In this document: in pieces, positions 45,716 through 56,065 of the stretch
Numbering within the stretch: the first letter of the stretch is position 1
Layout: each line of letters starts with the position of its first letter
Source of the DNA: Streptacidiphilus anmyonensis
Lineage (GTDB): Bacteria > Actinomycetota > Actinomycetes > Streptomycetales > Streptomycetaceae
Reading direction: 5' to 3'
Assembly (NCBI RefSeq): GCF_000787855.1
Contig: NZ_BBPQ01000009.1
Coordinates: 47,028 to 111,027 of the forward strand
DNA length: 64,000 bases
Translations under genes and position numbers: made by a program
Notes under the pieces: model-generated
Seen by the model: only the letters and a program-made list of their open reading frames with translations
Told to the model about the DNA's origin: nothing
The model's database searches: none

Positions 45716-45816
45716 GGGGCGCGGGGAACTGCGCGAGAAACCACCCTGTGCGGATGGCCCTGCCCGATGGGGACCATCCGCACGTGGGTGGCTTGTCGCG
45801 CAGTTCCCCGCGCCCC
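45716..45816. repeat. Long intergenic inverted repeat (GGGGCGCGG family)
   Basis: Arms of about 45 bp (45716-45760 and 45771-45816) pair with few mismatches around a 10-base centre. The ends are GGGGCGCGGGGAACTGCGCG and its complement; inside are ACCACCC/GTGGGTGG and GTGCGGATGG/CCATCCGCAC. It sits between convergent stops (45706 and 45849), so it can act as a bidirectional terminator. Confidence 0.85.
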
Positions 45817-45848
45817 TTGATGGTGCAACGACCCGCGGGAGCGGATCG

Positions 45849-46283
45849 TCAGCCCTTGACGACGATGGTGACCTTCCAGGTCTTGCCCGACGGGGCCGCG
45901 CTCGTGAGGACCGACGTGCCGTCGGTGGTGCCGACGAACATGGCCGGGGTGACGCCGAGGGGCGCGGTCATGACGCCCGTGTTCGCCGGGGCGAGGATCG
46001 CGCCGGTCGCCTGGACCGGCTGCCAGGTGTCACCGCTGTGCGCCGCGGTGAGGAAGATGTCGACGCGCTGCCCGCGGGGCAGGCAGTAGGCACCGGACTG
46101 CTGCTGCGTCAGTTCCCCTGCGGAGTGCGGCAGCACGGGCTCCGGCAGCTTGGTGCAGGCGGGAAGCACGGTCGGGGAGGGGTCCGGCGCCGGCGCCGCG
46201 GCCGGCGACGCGGGCGCGGCACTGCTGCACGCGGACAGCAGGGCCACGGCCGCCAGGGGAAGCAGACGCAGGGCTCGGTTCAC
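45849..46283 (-). CDS. Secreted lipoprotein
   Basis: A 144-residue predicted lipoprotein. The signal peptide ends in a lipobox LSAC with the lipidated Cys at residue 19, followed by an Ala/Pro linker. The mature domain (about 40-144) has two Cys (PACTKLP, GAYCLPRG) that may form a disulfide and is likely all-beta. I do not recognise a family. It lies 78 bp downstream of the EXORDIUM-like secreted protein gene on the same strand and may be co-transcribed with it. Confidence 0.85.
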   Translation of the reverse strand: MNRALRLLPLAAVALLSACSSAAPASPAAAPAPDPSPTVLPACTKLPEPVLPHSAGELTQQQSGAYCLPRGQRVDIFLTAAHSGDTWQPVQATGAILAPANTGVMTAPLGVTPAMFVGTTDGTSVLTSAAPSGKTWKVTIVVKG

Positions 46284-46360
46284 GACAGGGCTCCTCGGGG
46301 ACGGCCGTAGGCCGAGCGCCCTGGGAGGGGGCCCGGCCTACGGCATCGGGTGATGCGGTG

Positions 46361-47332
46361 TCAGTGCTGGTTGCTCGCGCTGGTGTAGGACACCACGCAG
46401 TTGCCCGCGCCGCCGCCGTAGTTGTTGCTCCACAGCGACTGCACGGCGAAGTTCGCGCCGTTCAGGCTGATGATCGACGACGCGCCCTGGCCGCTGGAGA
46501 TCCAGGCGCACTTGTCGCCGGTCTCCGCGCCCGTGCTGTCCACCCAGCCGCTGCTCGGCGCCGGGTCCGTCAGCGTCTCGGCGTACTCGTGGCCACCGAC
46601 GATGGTGATGCCCTCGTCCGTGCCGTTCACACCGGAGGAGCCGGTGGCGACGAAGTTCGCGCCGCAGCCGGAGCCGGCGTCGGTGATGTACGGCATGTTG
46701 GTGTAGGGCAGGTCCGCGCCGTTGCTCGCGGTGGTGTGGTCGTGCCAGGCGCAGTACTGCGTCTTGAAGCCCGAGGGCACCACGCCGTGCGGCAGGTCGA
46801 CGATGACCTGGACGTTGTCGCCGGAGATCCCGAAGTGCGAGGCCGCCTTGACCGCCTCGGCGGCGATCTGGGCGTCGCTCGGGCGGCTCGGGGCCTTGGC
46901 GGAGCTGTCCAGCCAGGTGCCGCCCAGCGGGTTGGACGCGGGGTGGCCGACCGGGGTGCCCGCGCCGTTGCACTGGGTGGTGCCGGTGGCGACGCCCTGG
47001 CAGTACTGGGTCTGCGAGGTGAAGAACGTGTCGCCGCTGCCGTAGGCGTGCGAGAAGAAGCTCTGCTGGAGCGCGACCTCACCCGACGGGTCGTTGGTGA
47101 CGGTGGAGCCGGTGCCCCACTGGTTGCCCCAGTAGACGTAGTAGACGGTCGGGCTGGTGACGACGTTGCCACCGCCGTAGACCAGGTTGCCGGCGCTGCT
47201 GGCGGCGGCCGCCGCCTTGTGGGCGTTCATGTGGTGCGGGGCGAGCTCGGAAGCGCCGGCCGGGGCGGCCATGGCGAAACCTGCGGCAGCCAGCGCGGTG
47301 GCGCAGCCGGCGACAAGTGCGGAACGAAGCAC
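46361..47332 (-). CDS. Secreted protein with HEYAE motif, EXORDIUM/Phi-1-like
   Basis: A 323-residue secreted protein. The signal peptide (LRSALVAGCATALAAAGFAMAAPAGA) precedes a beta-rich domain with the segments TVYYVYWGNQWG and YCAWHDHT and the motif VGGHEYAETLTDPAPSSGWVD. A HExxE-type segment followed by TDP is shared with the plant phosphate-induced protein 1/EXORDIUM family and bacterial relatives. The motif resembles a zinc-metallopeptidase helix but lacks the second His, so catalysis is unproven. GTG 47332 is chosen for its AAGGG box and signal peptide; the frame is open to 47413. Confidence 0.78.
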   Translation of the reverse strand: MLRSALVAGCATALAAAGFAMAAPAGASELAPHHMNAHKAAAAASSAGNLVYGGGNVVTSPTVYYVYWGNQWGTGSTVTNDPSGEVALQQSFFSHAYGSGDTFFTSQTQYCQGVATGTTQCNGAGTPVGHPASNPLGGTWLDSSAKAPSRPSDAQIAAEAVKAASHFGISGDNVQVIVDLPHGVVPSGFKTQYCAWHDHTTASNGADLPYTNMPYITDAGSGCGANFVATGSSGVNGTDEGITIVGGHEYAETLTDPAPSSGWVDSTGAETGDKCAWISSGQGASSIISLNGANFAVQSLWSNNYGGGAGNCVVSYTSASNQH

Positions 47333-47737
47333 GGTGGTGCCCTTCTGAACAGAGGGGGAGGAACCGGAGGGCTGTGCAACGCCGCTGGCCAGGCGGCACC
47401 GTGGTGTCACCACGAAGAAGGGTGGTGCGCTTGCGTTCCGAGACGTTAGGCGATGCGTCGCGCGTAGTTCAAGAGCGCGTAAGCGTCAGAGTGAACTCAG
47501 AGATTCCGGAAACAGTCCGGCAAACAAAAGGCCCGGGCGGGAACGGACGCCTTTGTCCGTTCCCGCCCGGGCGGGTTCCGTCGCGGCTACTCTGCGCCGA
47601 GCTCCGCGACGGAGCAGGTGCGGGCAGCGACCCCTCCCCCCTTGCATCAACTTCCGCCTTGGTCGGGGACGGTGTGACGATGGGAGGGGCTTGCCTCGCG
47701 CTGGCACCCGGTGAGGTGAAGACCGGGTGAGGGTCTG
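47333..47737. other. Intergenic region between ppdK and the secreted protein gene
   Basis: A 405-bp gap. It has the ppdK terminator (47531-47572) and, left of it, the promoter region of the secreted protein. Nothing else is recognisable at 47600-47737. Confidence 0.5.
47531..47572 (-). terminator. Rho-independent terminator of ppdK
   Basis: A perfect 18-bp stem (47531-47548 with 47555-47572) has a 6-base loop. On the minus strand it is followed by CTTTTGTTTG, a T-rich tail. It lies about 165 bp past the ppdK stop. Confidence 0.9.
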
Positions 47738-50446
<2,709 letters not shown>

Positions 50447-50922
50447 GAGCCTCTCCTGCCGCACGGTTGCCCTGATGCCGGAGAACATACCCAGATCGAA
50501 GGCACTTGGCTGCCCCAGATAGGCCGTCAGAGGCCGGAACCGACGGGTAACCCGCGAGATCGCATGCCCGCAAACGGGCTTTGCCTGCGAAAGTAAAATC
50601 GTCGCCCTGACGCTAGCGCGCCTTCACCTGTTGAACCCAGGGAAACCCTGATCTCACACGATCGCAACCGGACAACTGCGGAACGTTACGCTCCGGCGTC
50701 CTTGCCTTGATCCTTTGGAGACAGGGGCCGGTCGCCGCGTTCAGCCTCGTTCGGGAAGCGTTTCACACCCCGCCCCACCTGCGGTTTTATGTCCATCTGA
50801 CGCAAAGTGACGGCAAATGTGGCCGGAGTCACGCGACAGCAGGGGCTCCATCTCACCCCTCGTACGTATCCCGTCTCACCATGCGTCGCCAAGCGTCCAC
50901 GTTCCGTTGTGGAAACCGGGCC
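50447..50922. other. Intergenic region upstream of ppdK
   Basis: A 476-bp gap between dusB and ppdK, both on the minus strand, with lowered GC content in 50590-50850. It must contain the ppdK promoter. A 68-residue minus-strand frame (50892-50686) has no recognisable domain or good ribosome binding site and is not called. I see no riboswitch I can name. Confidence 0.5.
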
Positions 50923-52089
50923 TCAGCCGCCGGAGGTGTCGAGCTCCGCGTCGGCGGAGGGGACCGCGCAGTCGTACGGGTCGTCGAGCCAGCCCTCGGG
51001 AAGGACCACGCGGTTCGCGCCCGAGGTCCGGCCGCGCGGGCCGTCGGCGCTGTCCGGCCACGGCTGGTCCGGGTCGATCCGGGAGAGCAGTTCCTCCAGC
51101 TCGGTCAGCGAGGAGGCGGTGGCCAGGCCGTTGCGCAGCTCCGAGCCGACCGAGAAGCCCTTGGTGTACCAGGCGACGTGCTTGCGGAAGTCGATGACGC
51201 CGCGCTTCTCGTCCCCGATCCACTCCCCCAGCAGCTCCGCGTGGCGGATCATCGTCTTCGCGACGTAGCCGAAGTCGGGGCGGGCGTAGTCGACCTCGCC
51301 CTCGAAGACCGAGACCAACTCCTTGAACAGCCACGGGCGCCCCAGGCAGCCGCGGCCGACGACGACGCCGTCGCAGCCCGTCTCGCGGACCATGCGGGCC
51401 GCGTCGTCCGCCGACCAGATGTCGCCGTTGCCCAGCACCGGGACATGGTCCGGCACGGCCTCGCGCAGGCGCGCGATCGCGGACCAGTCGGCCTCGCCGC
51501 TGTAGTGCTGGATGGCGGTGCGCCCGTGCAGGGCGATCGCGGCCACGCCCTCCTCCGCGCCGATCCGGCCTGCGTCGAGGTAGGTGATGTGGTCCTCGTC
51601 GATGCCGATGCGCATCTTCATCGTGACCGGCAGGCCGCCGGCGTTCGCCACGGCCTGGCGCAGGATGTCGCGCAGCAGGTTGCGCTTGTAGGGCAGGGCC
51701 GAGCCGCCGCCCTTGCGGGTGACCTTGGGGACCGGGCAGCCGAAGTTCAGGTCGATGTGGTCGGCCAGATCCTCCTCGGCGATCATCTTCGCCGCGCGGC
51801 CGACGGTCTCCGGGTCCACGCCGTAGAGCTGGATGGAGCGCGGTTGCTCGCTCGGGTCGAAGTGGATCAGGTTCATGGTCTTCGCGTTGCGCTCGACCAG
51901 GGCCCGCGTGGTGATCATCTCGGAGACGAACAGCCCCTTGCCGCCGCTCTGCTCCCGGCACAGGGTGCGGAAGGGCGCGTTGGTGATCCCGGCCATCGGC
52001 GCCAGCACGACCGGCGGCCACACGGTGAGCGCGGAACCGAGACGCAGCGGTGCGGCGGCGGTGACGGCATCGGGCGCGGGCGTGGTCAT
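50923..52089 (-). CDS. dusB: tRNA-dihydrouridine synthase
   Basis: A 388-residue FMN-dependent TIM-barrel enzyme that reduces uridines in tRNA D-loops. Landmarks are VLAPMAGITNAPFR, the catalytic Cys118 in HIDLNFGCPVPKVTRKGGGSAL, IALHGRTAIQHYSG, and the FMN-phosphate segment VLGNGDIWSADDAARM...GVVVGRGCLGRPWLF. The C-terminal helical tRNA-binding domain runs from about 275. The DusB assignment rests on the full length and actinobacterial context. It lies 51 bp downstream of the XRE regulator on the same strand. Confidence 0.95.
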   Translation of the reverse strand: MTTPAPDAVTAAAPLRLGSALTVWPPVVLAPMAGITNAPFRTLCREQSGGKGLFVSEMITTRALVERNAKTMNLIHFDPSEQPRSIQLYGVDPETVGRAAKMIAEEDLADHIDLNFGCPVPKVTRKGGGSALPYKRNLLRDILRQAVANAGGLPVTMKMRIGIDEDHITYLDAGRIGAEEGVAAIALHGRTAIQHYSGEADWSAIARLREAVPDHVPVLGNGDIWSADDAARMVRETGCDGVVVGRGCLGRPWLFKELVSVFEGEVDYARPDFGYVAKTMIRHAELLGEWIGDEKRGVIDFRKHVAWYTKGFSVGSELRNGLATASSLTELEELLSRIDPDQPWPDSADGPRGRTSGANRVVLPEGWLDDPYDCAVPSADAELDTSGG

Positions 52090-52140
52090 CGGGGCAGTCC
52101 TTCGGTCGGGCTCGGGCCGGGAGGCGAGGAGGCAGAACCC

Positions 52141-53022
52141 CTATTGTCCCATTGCCGCCAGTTGCTCCACGCGCGCCTTGGTCACCGGGTCCGCCGGGAT
52201 GTAGGTGGTCATGCGGTAGCCGGGCCGCGGACCGAGCCAGAGGTTGGTGTACTCGAAGTTCAGCAGGCCGACCTCGCTGTTGAGGAAGCGCTTGGTGCCC
52301 TCGGCGGTGCCGGTGACGTCGTGGTGCTGCCACGCCTCGGCGAACTCGGGCGAGGCCAGCAGCAGACGCTTGAGCAGCGACTTGTACTTGGGCTCGGCCA
52401 CGTGCTCGGCGAGCGCGACGCGGAACTTGGCCGTCATGCCGCGCGCGGCCGTCTCCCAGTCGACGAGCAGCTCGCGCCAGCTCGGCTCGGTGAAGGCCAG
52501 CCACATGATGTTGCGCTCGTCCGGCTCGTAGTGCTCCAGGCCGCCCAGAAGGCGGGAGTAGACGTCGTTGAAGCCGATGATGTCGAAGCGCGCGTTGAGC
52601 ACCACCGCGGGCATCGGCGAGAGCTGGTCAAGCATGGCCCGGACCGGCGGGGTGACCACCGGGCACGCCTTGGGTCCGCCGGTCGGGTCGGCGACGCCGG
52701 CCAGCGCGAACAGGTGCTGCCGCTCGACCTGGTCCAGCAGCAGGCCGCGCGCGATCGCGTCGAGCACCTGGGTGGAGACCTGGATGTCGCGGGCCTGCTC
52801 CAGCCACGTGTACCAGGTGACGCCGACGGCGGCGAGCTGCGCGACCTCCTCGCGGCGCAGCCCCGGCGTACGGCGGCGACCGACGCTGGGCAGGCCGACC
52901 TGCTCGGGCGAGATGCGCTCACGGCGGCTGCGCAGGAACGCGCCGAGTTCGCGTCGGCGCAGCTGCTCGGGTTTCCCGAGCGGCGGGACGAGTTCGAGAC
53001 TGGACGCGGGTGCGGTGGTCAT
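52141..53022 (-). CDS. XRE regulator with MmyB-like ligand domain
   Basis: A 293-residue transcription factor with an N-terminal Cro/C1 helix-turn-helix (LGAFLRSRRERISPEQVGLPSVGRRRTPGLRREEVAQLAAVGVTWYTWLEQARDIQVSTQVLDAIARGL, about 26-95) and a PAS-like MmyB domain (about 120-285) that in relatives binds fatty acids or similar ligands. It starts at ATG 53022, although the same frame is open far upstream inside the divergent exporter. Its gene diverges from an MFS exporter over about 96 bp full of CCAGG sites, a regulator-target pair. Confidence 0.93.
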   Translation of the reverse strand: MTTAPASSLELVPPLGKPEQLRRRELGAFLRSRRERISPEQVGLPSVGRRRTPGLRREEVAQLAAVGVTWYTWLEQARDIQVSTQVLDAIARGLLLDQVERQHLFALAGVADPTGGPKACPVVTPPVRAMLDQLSPMPAVVLNARFDIIGFNDVYSRLLGGLEHYEPDERNIMWLAFTEPSWRELLVDWETAARGMTAKFRVALAEHVAEPKYKSLLKRLLLASPEFAEAWQHHDVTGTAEGTKRFLNSEVGLLNFEYTNLWLGPRPGYRMTTYIPADPVTKARVEQLAAMGQ

Positions 53023-53118
53023 GTATTCCAGGATGCAACGGATTTCATCCCGTTGCCAGGTACTCCGAATACCAGGATAAGCAGACCCTGGTACCAGGGT
53101 ACCAAGGGGCGGATCGTA
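53023..53118. promoter_or_regulatory. Divergent operator region with CCAGG sites
   Basis: This gap has a perfect 16-bp palindrome ACCCTGGTACCAGGGT (53085-53100) and further CCAGG half-sites at about 53028 (TATTCCAGGATG), 53056 (GCCAGGTAC) and 53071 (ATACCAGGATA). The cluster is a good candidate binding site for the adjacent XRE regulator, controlling both directions. Confidence 0.75.
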
Positions 53119-54615
53119 GTGGTCGTGACGATCCAGACCACACCTCAGCAGACCCCCGGGACGCCGACCCGGGCGAACGTGCTGCCGCGCGTCATCCGCC
53201 TCGGCCACTCCTCTGCCCCCGCCGCTACTCCCTCCGGCCGGCTCAGCACCCTGGGCCTGGTCACCGTCCTGCTCGGCGCGTTCCTGCCGATGCTGGACTT
53301 CTTCATCGTCAACGTCGCGCTGCCCACCATCGACCGGGACCTGAAGGCCGGGCCCGCGACCCTGGAGCTCTTCGTCGCCGGCTACGGCATCGCCTACGCC
53401 GTCCTGCTCGTCCTCGGCGGCAGACTCGGCGACCTCTACGGACGCAAGAAGCTGTTCGTCGCCGGCGCGCTGCTCTTCGGCCTCACCTCCGCCGCCTGCG
53501 GCTTCGCCCCGACCGCGCTGGCACTCGTCGCCGCCCGCGTCGCTCAGGGCGCCTCGGCCGCGCTGATGCTGCCGCAGGCGCTGGCCACCATCCAGGCCGC
53601 CACCGAGGGCGAGCGCCGGGCCAAGGCCATGGGCGTCTACGGCGCCGTCGGCGGCATCGCCGTCGTCATCGGCCAGGTGCTCGGCGGGGTACTGCTCACC
53701 GCGAACCTCTTCGGCACCGGCTGGCGCTTCATCTTCCTGGTCAACGTGCCGGTCGCGCTGGTCGCGGTGCTGCTCGCGATGCGCACCGTGCCCGAGACCC
53801 GCTCCGCCAACCCCGCCCGCGTCGACGTCCCCGGCACCGTGCTGCTGGCGGCCTCGCTGCTGGCGCTCCTGGTCCCGCTGATGGAGGGCCGTTCGCTCGG
53901 CTGGCCGGTCTGGACCTGGGTGCTGCTGGCGCTCTTCCCCGTCCTGCTCACCGCCTTCGTGGTCGTCGAGCGGCGCGGCGAGCGCAGGGGCGAGGTGCCG
54001 CTGATCCCGATCTCGCTGCTCCGGCTGCGCGGGCTCAAGGTCGGCCTGACCATGGCCGTGCCGTTCTTCGCCGGCTTCGGCGGCTTCATGATGGTGATGG
54101 CCGTCGCACTCCAGACCGGCCTGCACGAGGGCCCGATCGCCTCCGGCTTCGCCATGGTCCCGATGGCCGCAGGCTTCTTCGCCGCGTCGCTGGCCGGTCC
54201 GCGCCTGCTGGCCCGCTTCGGCTCCCGTGTCATCGTGACCGGCACCGTCATCCAGGCGATCGGCCTCGGGGTGCTCGCGCTGACCGTCGCGAACGACTGG
54301 TCCGGCATCAACCCCTGGGTGCTGCTGCCCGGCATGCTGATCGCCGGCACCGGACAGGGCCTGGTCATGCCGCCGCTCATCCGCCTGGTGCTGAGCCAGA
54401 TCCCGGTGGAGCGGGCCGGCGTCGGCGGCGGCATCCTCGCCACCACCCAGCAGTCCTCCCTCGCGCTCGGCGTCGCCACCCTCGGCACGCTCTTCCTCTC
54501 GCTCGGCCCCTCGATGGGCATGCGGGACGCGCTCACCCTGGTGCTGGGCCTCCAGTTCGCCGCGACCTTCCTGGTCGTCGCCCTCGCAACGCGCCTGCCG
54601 CGCAAGGTCGGGTGA
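53119..54615 (+). CDS. MFS drug exporter of the DHA2 (EmrB/QacA) family
   Basis: A 498-residue transporter with about 14 membrane helices. The first helix has the DHA2 signature (LLGAFLPMLDFFIVNVALPTIDRDL, about 42-66), then motif A in GGRLGDLYGRKKLFV and the antiporter-type motif C region (GVYGAVGGIAVVIGQVLGGVLL). It would export a hydrophobic drug or metabolite by proton antiport. The start is GTG 53119 or 53125, 9-15 bases after AAGGGG; the huge open frame upstream (to 50707) is a GC artefact. Divergent from its probable XRE regulator. Confidence 0.92.
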   Translation: MVVTIQTTPQQTPGTPTRANVLPRVIRLGHSSAPAATPSGRLSTLGLVTVLLGAFLPMLDFFIVNVALPTIDRDLKAGPATLELFVAGYGIAYAVLLVLGGRLGDLYGRKKLFVAGALLFGLTSAACGFAPTALALVAARVAQGASAALMLPQALATIQAATEGERRAKAMGVYGAVGGIAVVIGQVLGGVLLTANLFGTGWRFIFLVNVPVALVAVLLAMRTVPETRSANPARVDVPGTVLLAASLLALLVPLMEGRSLGWPVWTWVLLALFPVLLTAFVVVERRGERRGEVPLIPISLLRLRGLKVGLTMAVPFFAGFGGFMMVMAVALQTGLHEGPIASGFAMVPMAAGFFAASLAGPRLLARFGSRVIVTGTVIQAIGLGVLALTVANDWSGINPWVLLPGMLIAGTGQGLVMPPLIRLVLSQIPVERAGVGGGILATTQQSSLALGVATLGTLFLSLGPSMGMRDALTLVLGLQFAATFLVVALATRLPRKVG

Positions 54616-54669
54616 GGGCTGTGGATAACGCGTGGCAGGGTGTCAGTGCCGACTGCCAGGATCTCGGGC

Positions 54670-54780
54670 ATGACGCAGAACGACATCACCACCCACGAAC
54701 ACCCGGCTGGAGCCCGTAGCCGGGAAGAGCTGGCCGCCCTCGTGGCGGCCGGCGCGCGTCCCAAGTGGCTGATGTTTTGA
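54670..54780 (+). pseudogene. NADAR gene, 5' fragment
   Basis: A 36-codon frame starting MTQNDITTHEHPAGARSREE and ending ARPKWLMF then TGA. The REELAALVAAGARPKWLMF part matches how NADAR (YbiA-like) proteins begin, where the motif continues FWGHRP; here the frame stops exactly at that Trp. It has its own promoter-like spacing and AGGA before the ATG. The 3' part of a NADAR gene lies 1 kb downstream (55761-56060), so the gene is broken. NADAR domains are linked to ADP-ribose removal from guanine and to phage defence. Confidence 0.65.
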
Positions 54781-54788
54781 TGGATTAG

Positions 54789-55166
54789 CAGGTCCGCGCC
54801 TTACGAGGGCTCAGGGGCCGTCTGCGGGGCGTCACTCGGGATGTAGCTGGGCAGGCGGTGGGCGCCCGTCTGCTGGACTGGGTTGCAGCGCGGGCCGCGG
54901 CAGCGGGAAAACCCCTCCAGCGACTTGACGCCTGGAAGTCGAACGTGGCGCTCCAGCGGTACTACACGAGTCAGGGCTTCACGCTGGCCCGTCTCGTGGA
55001 CTTGCCACACAGGCAGTCGGGAGCGCTCTTCGAGAGGCAGACCAGATGGCCCAGCGCTGCGCTACACCGAGAGTGTCGCCCCAACGGCACCAAAAATGTC
55101 GCTGTACGACTGTCCACGGCAGGCTGTGATGCTGTCAGCATCATTCTGAGGCCACTCCAGCAATGA
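54789..55166 (+). pseudogene. GNAT acetyltransferase, 3' fragment
   Basis: An open frame encoding VTRDVAGQAVGARLLDWVAARAAAAGK...AWKSNVALQRYYTSQGFTLARLVDLPHRQSGALFERQ, the C-terminal half of a GNAT domain: acetyl-CoA loop DVAGQAVGARLLDW, then NVALQRYYTSQGF. Recognisable homology ends near 55050; the rest is read-through. The N-terminal half is missing, with an in-frame stop just upstream (54786-54788). It is a remnant between the two NADAR fragments. Confidence 0.7.
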
Positions 55167-55292
55167 AGCGAAAGTCACTACCGGTTCCCGTGTATCACTT
55201 CTCAAACACCGCTAGCATGTTCAATGTGGGATTTGACGGGGCCTGAGACTCGGGTGCCGCGCCCGCAGTAGGGCCTACCTCGGTAGATGAAA

Positions 55293-55324
55293 GGCCCGGC
55301 TCCTGTGCTACCAGGAACCGGGCC
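55293..55324 (-). terminator. Terminator downstream of the small membrane-protein gene
   Basis: GGCCCGG-C-TCCTG (55293-55305) pairs with CAGGA-A-CCGGGCC (55312-55324) with one internal mismatch. On the minus strand a TTTCAT tail follows. It is the second hairpin after the 51-residue gene at 55375-55530. Confidence 0.7.
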
Positions 55325-55339
55325 CCAGGCCAGAGGTAC

Positions 55340-55376
55340 GAGTAGCCCGACCGACTATCACGCGGTCGGGCTACTC
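55340..55376 (-). terminator. Hairpin at the 3' end of the small membrane-protein gene
   Basis: A perfect 14-bp stem (55340-55353 with 55363-55376) and 9-base loop overlaps the stop codon of the 51-residue gene by 2 bp. It looks like a terminator or mRNA stabiliser. Confidence 0.75.
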
Positions 55377-55530
55377 ACATGCCCGAACCCTGCCGGTCGC
55401 ACGACTGCGGTGCCTCGTTCGAGCGCCACTGCACGTGAGTGCTCACGTACTGGTAAAACCCGTTGGCGATCGGCGCGAGCACCGCGGCTATCACCAAGGG
55501 GAGCCACCAGGGCGGCCTTCGCTTGGCCAT
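55375..55530 (-). CDS. 51-residue putative membrane peptide
   Basis: A short gene of 51 codons plus stop. An N-terminal basic stretch (MAKRRPPWW) leads into one membrane helix (LPLVIAAVLAPIANGFYQYV, about 10-29), then a polar tail with one Cys (APQSCDRQ). It is supported by a strong GGAGGT ribosome binding site 9 bases before the ATG and by two hairpins right after the stop. Another hairpin (55553-55574) lies in its leader just before the ribosome binding site. I do not recognise it. It lies between the halves of a broken NADAR gene on the opposite strand, so it probably came with inserted DNA. Confidence 0.6.
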   Translation of the reverse strand: MAKRRPPWWLPLVIAAVLAPIANGFYQYVSTHVQWRSNEAPQSCDRQGSGM

Positions 55531-55760
55531 GATCGACTACCTCCACCATCAGAGCCCCGCCCTCTTGCGGGGCTTGGATGCTTGGTGGGGAGCGACCCAC
55601 GACGAACTCTACTACCTCGTTAGGGCGCATCAGTGCCAGTGCTCGCACAACTGAGCATTCGCCAGGAAACGCTACCCGTACCCCTGGCATAGCTGCCTCT
55701 GCGACACCGCGCCTGCCAGCATGGCCCAGACCGCAGGCCAACCCCTACCCGTCGGGGTCG

Positions 55761-56060
55761 ATGCGCCGACAGCCGGGCCGTCGGACGGTGGCCAACAACG
55801 ACGAGGAGCGCTGGGCCGCCGAGCGGTTCGAGCTGGTGGTCCAGGGCAACGTCGCCAAGTTCGGACAGGACGCCGCACTGCGGCAGTACCTGCTCGGCAC
55901 CGGCCGCCGCGTTCTGGTCGAGGCCAGCCCGCGCGACCGGATCTGGGGCATCGGCCTCGGCGCGGCCGACGAGGCGTCCACCGACCCAGGGCGCTGGCGC
56001 GGCCTCAACCTCCTCGGCTTCGCCCTGATGGAGGCCCGGGACCGGCTGGCCGCGGAGTAG
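55761..56060 (+). pseudogene. NADAR gene, 3' fragment
   Basis: The frame encodes GRRTVANNDEERWAAERFELVVQGNVAKFGQDAALRQYLLGTGRRVLVEASPRDRIWGIGLGAADEASTDPGRWRGLNLLGFALMEARDRLAAE, clearly the C-terminal half of a NADAR (YbiA-like) domain, including the WGIGL and NLLGFALM blocks. The middle of the domain, including the WGH and SQWW segments, is absent. Together with 54670-54780 it suggests one gene split and partly deleted. ATG 55761 could still start a 99-residue product, but it would lack half of the active site. Confidence 0.75.
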
Positions 56061-56065
56061 TCCTG

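Noticed and set aside
50686-50892. 68-residue minus-strand frame upstream of ppdK
   Set aside because: No clear start signal or homology; the region is more likely promoter DNA.
54661-55166. Intact small acetyltransferase gene
   Set aside because: The frame holds only the C-terminal half of a GNAT domain, and an in-frame stop lies directly before it.
55358-55741. 127-residue minus-strand frame over the small membrane-peptide gene
   Set aside because: Another frame of the same strand (55375-55530) has a strong ribosome binding site, a membrane helix and terminators; the longer frame has none of these.
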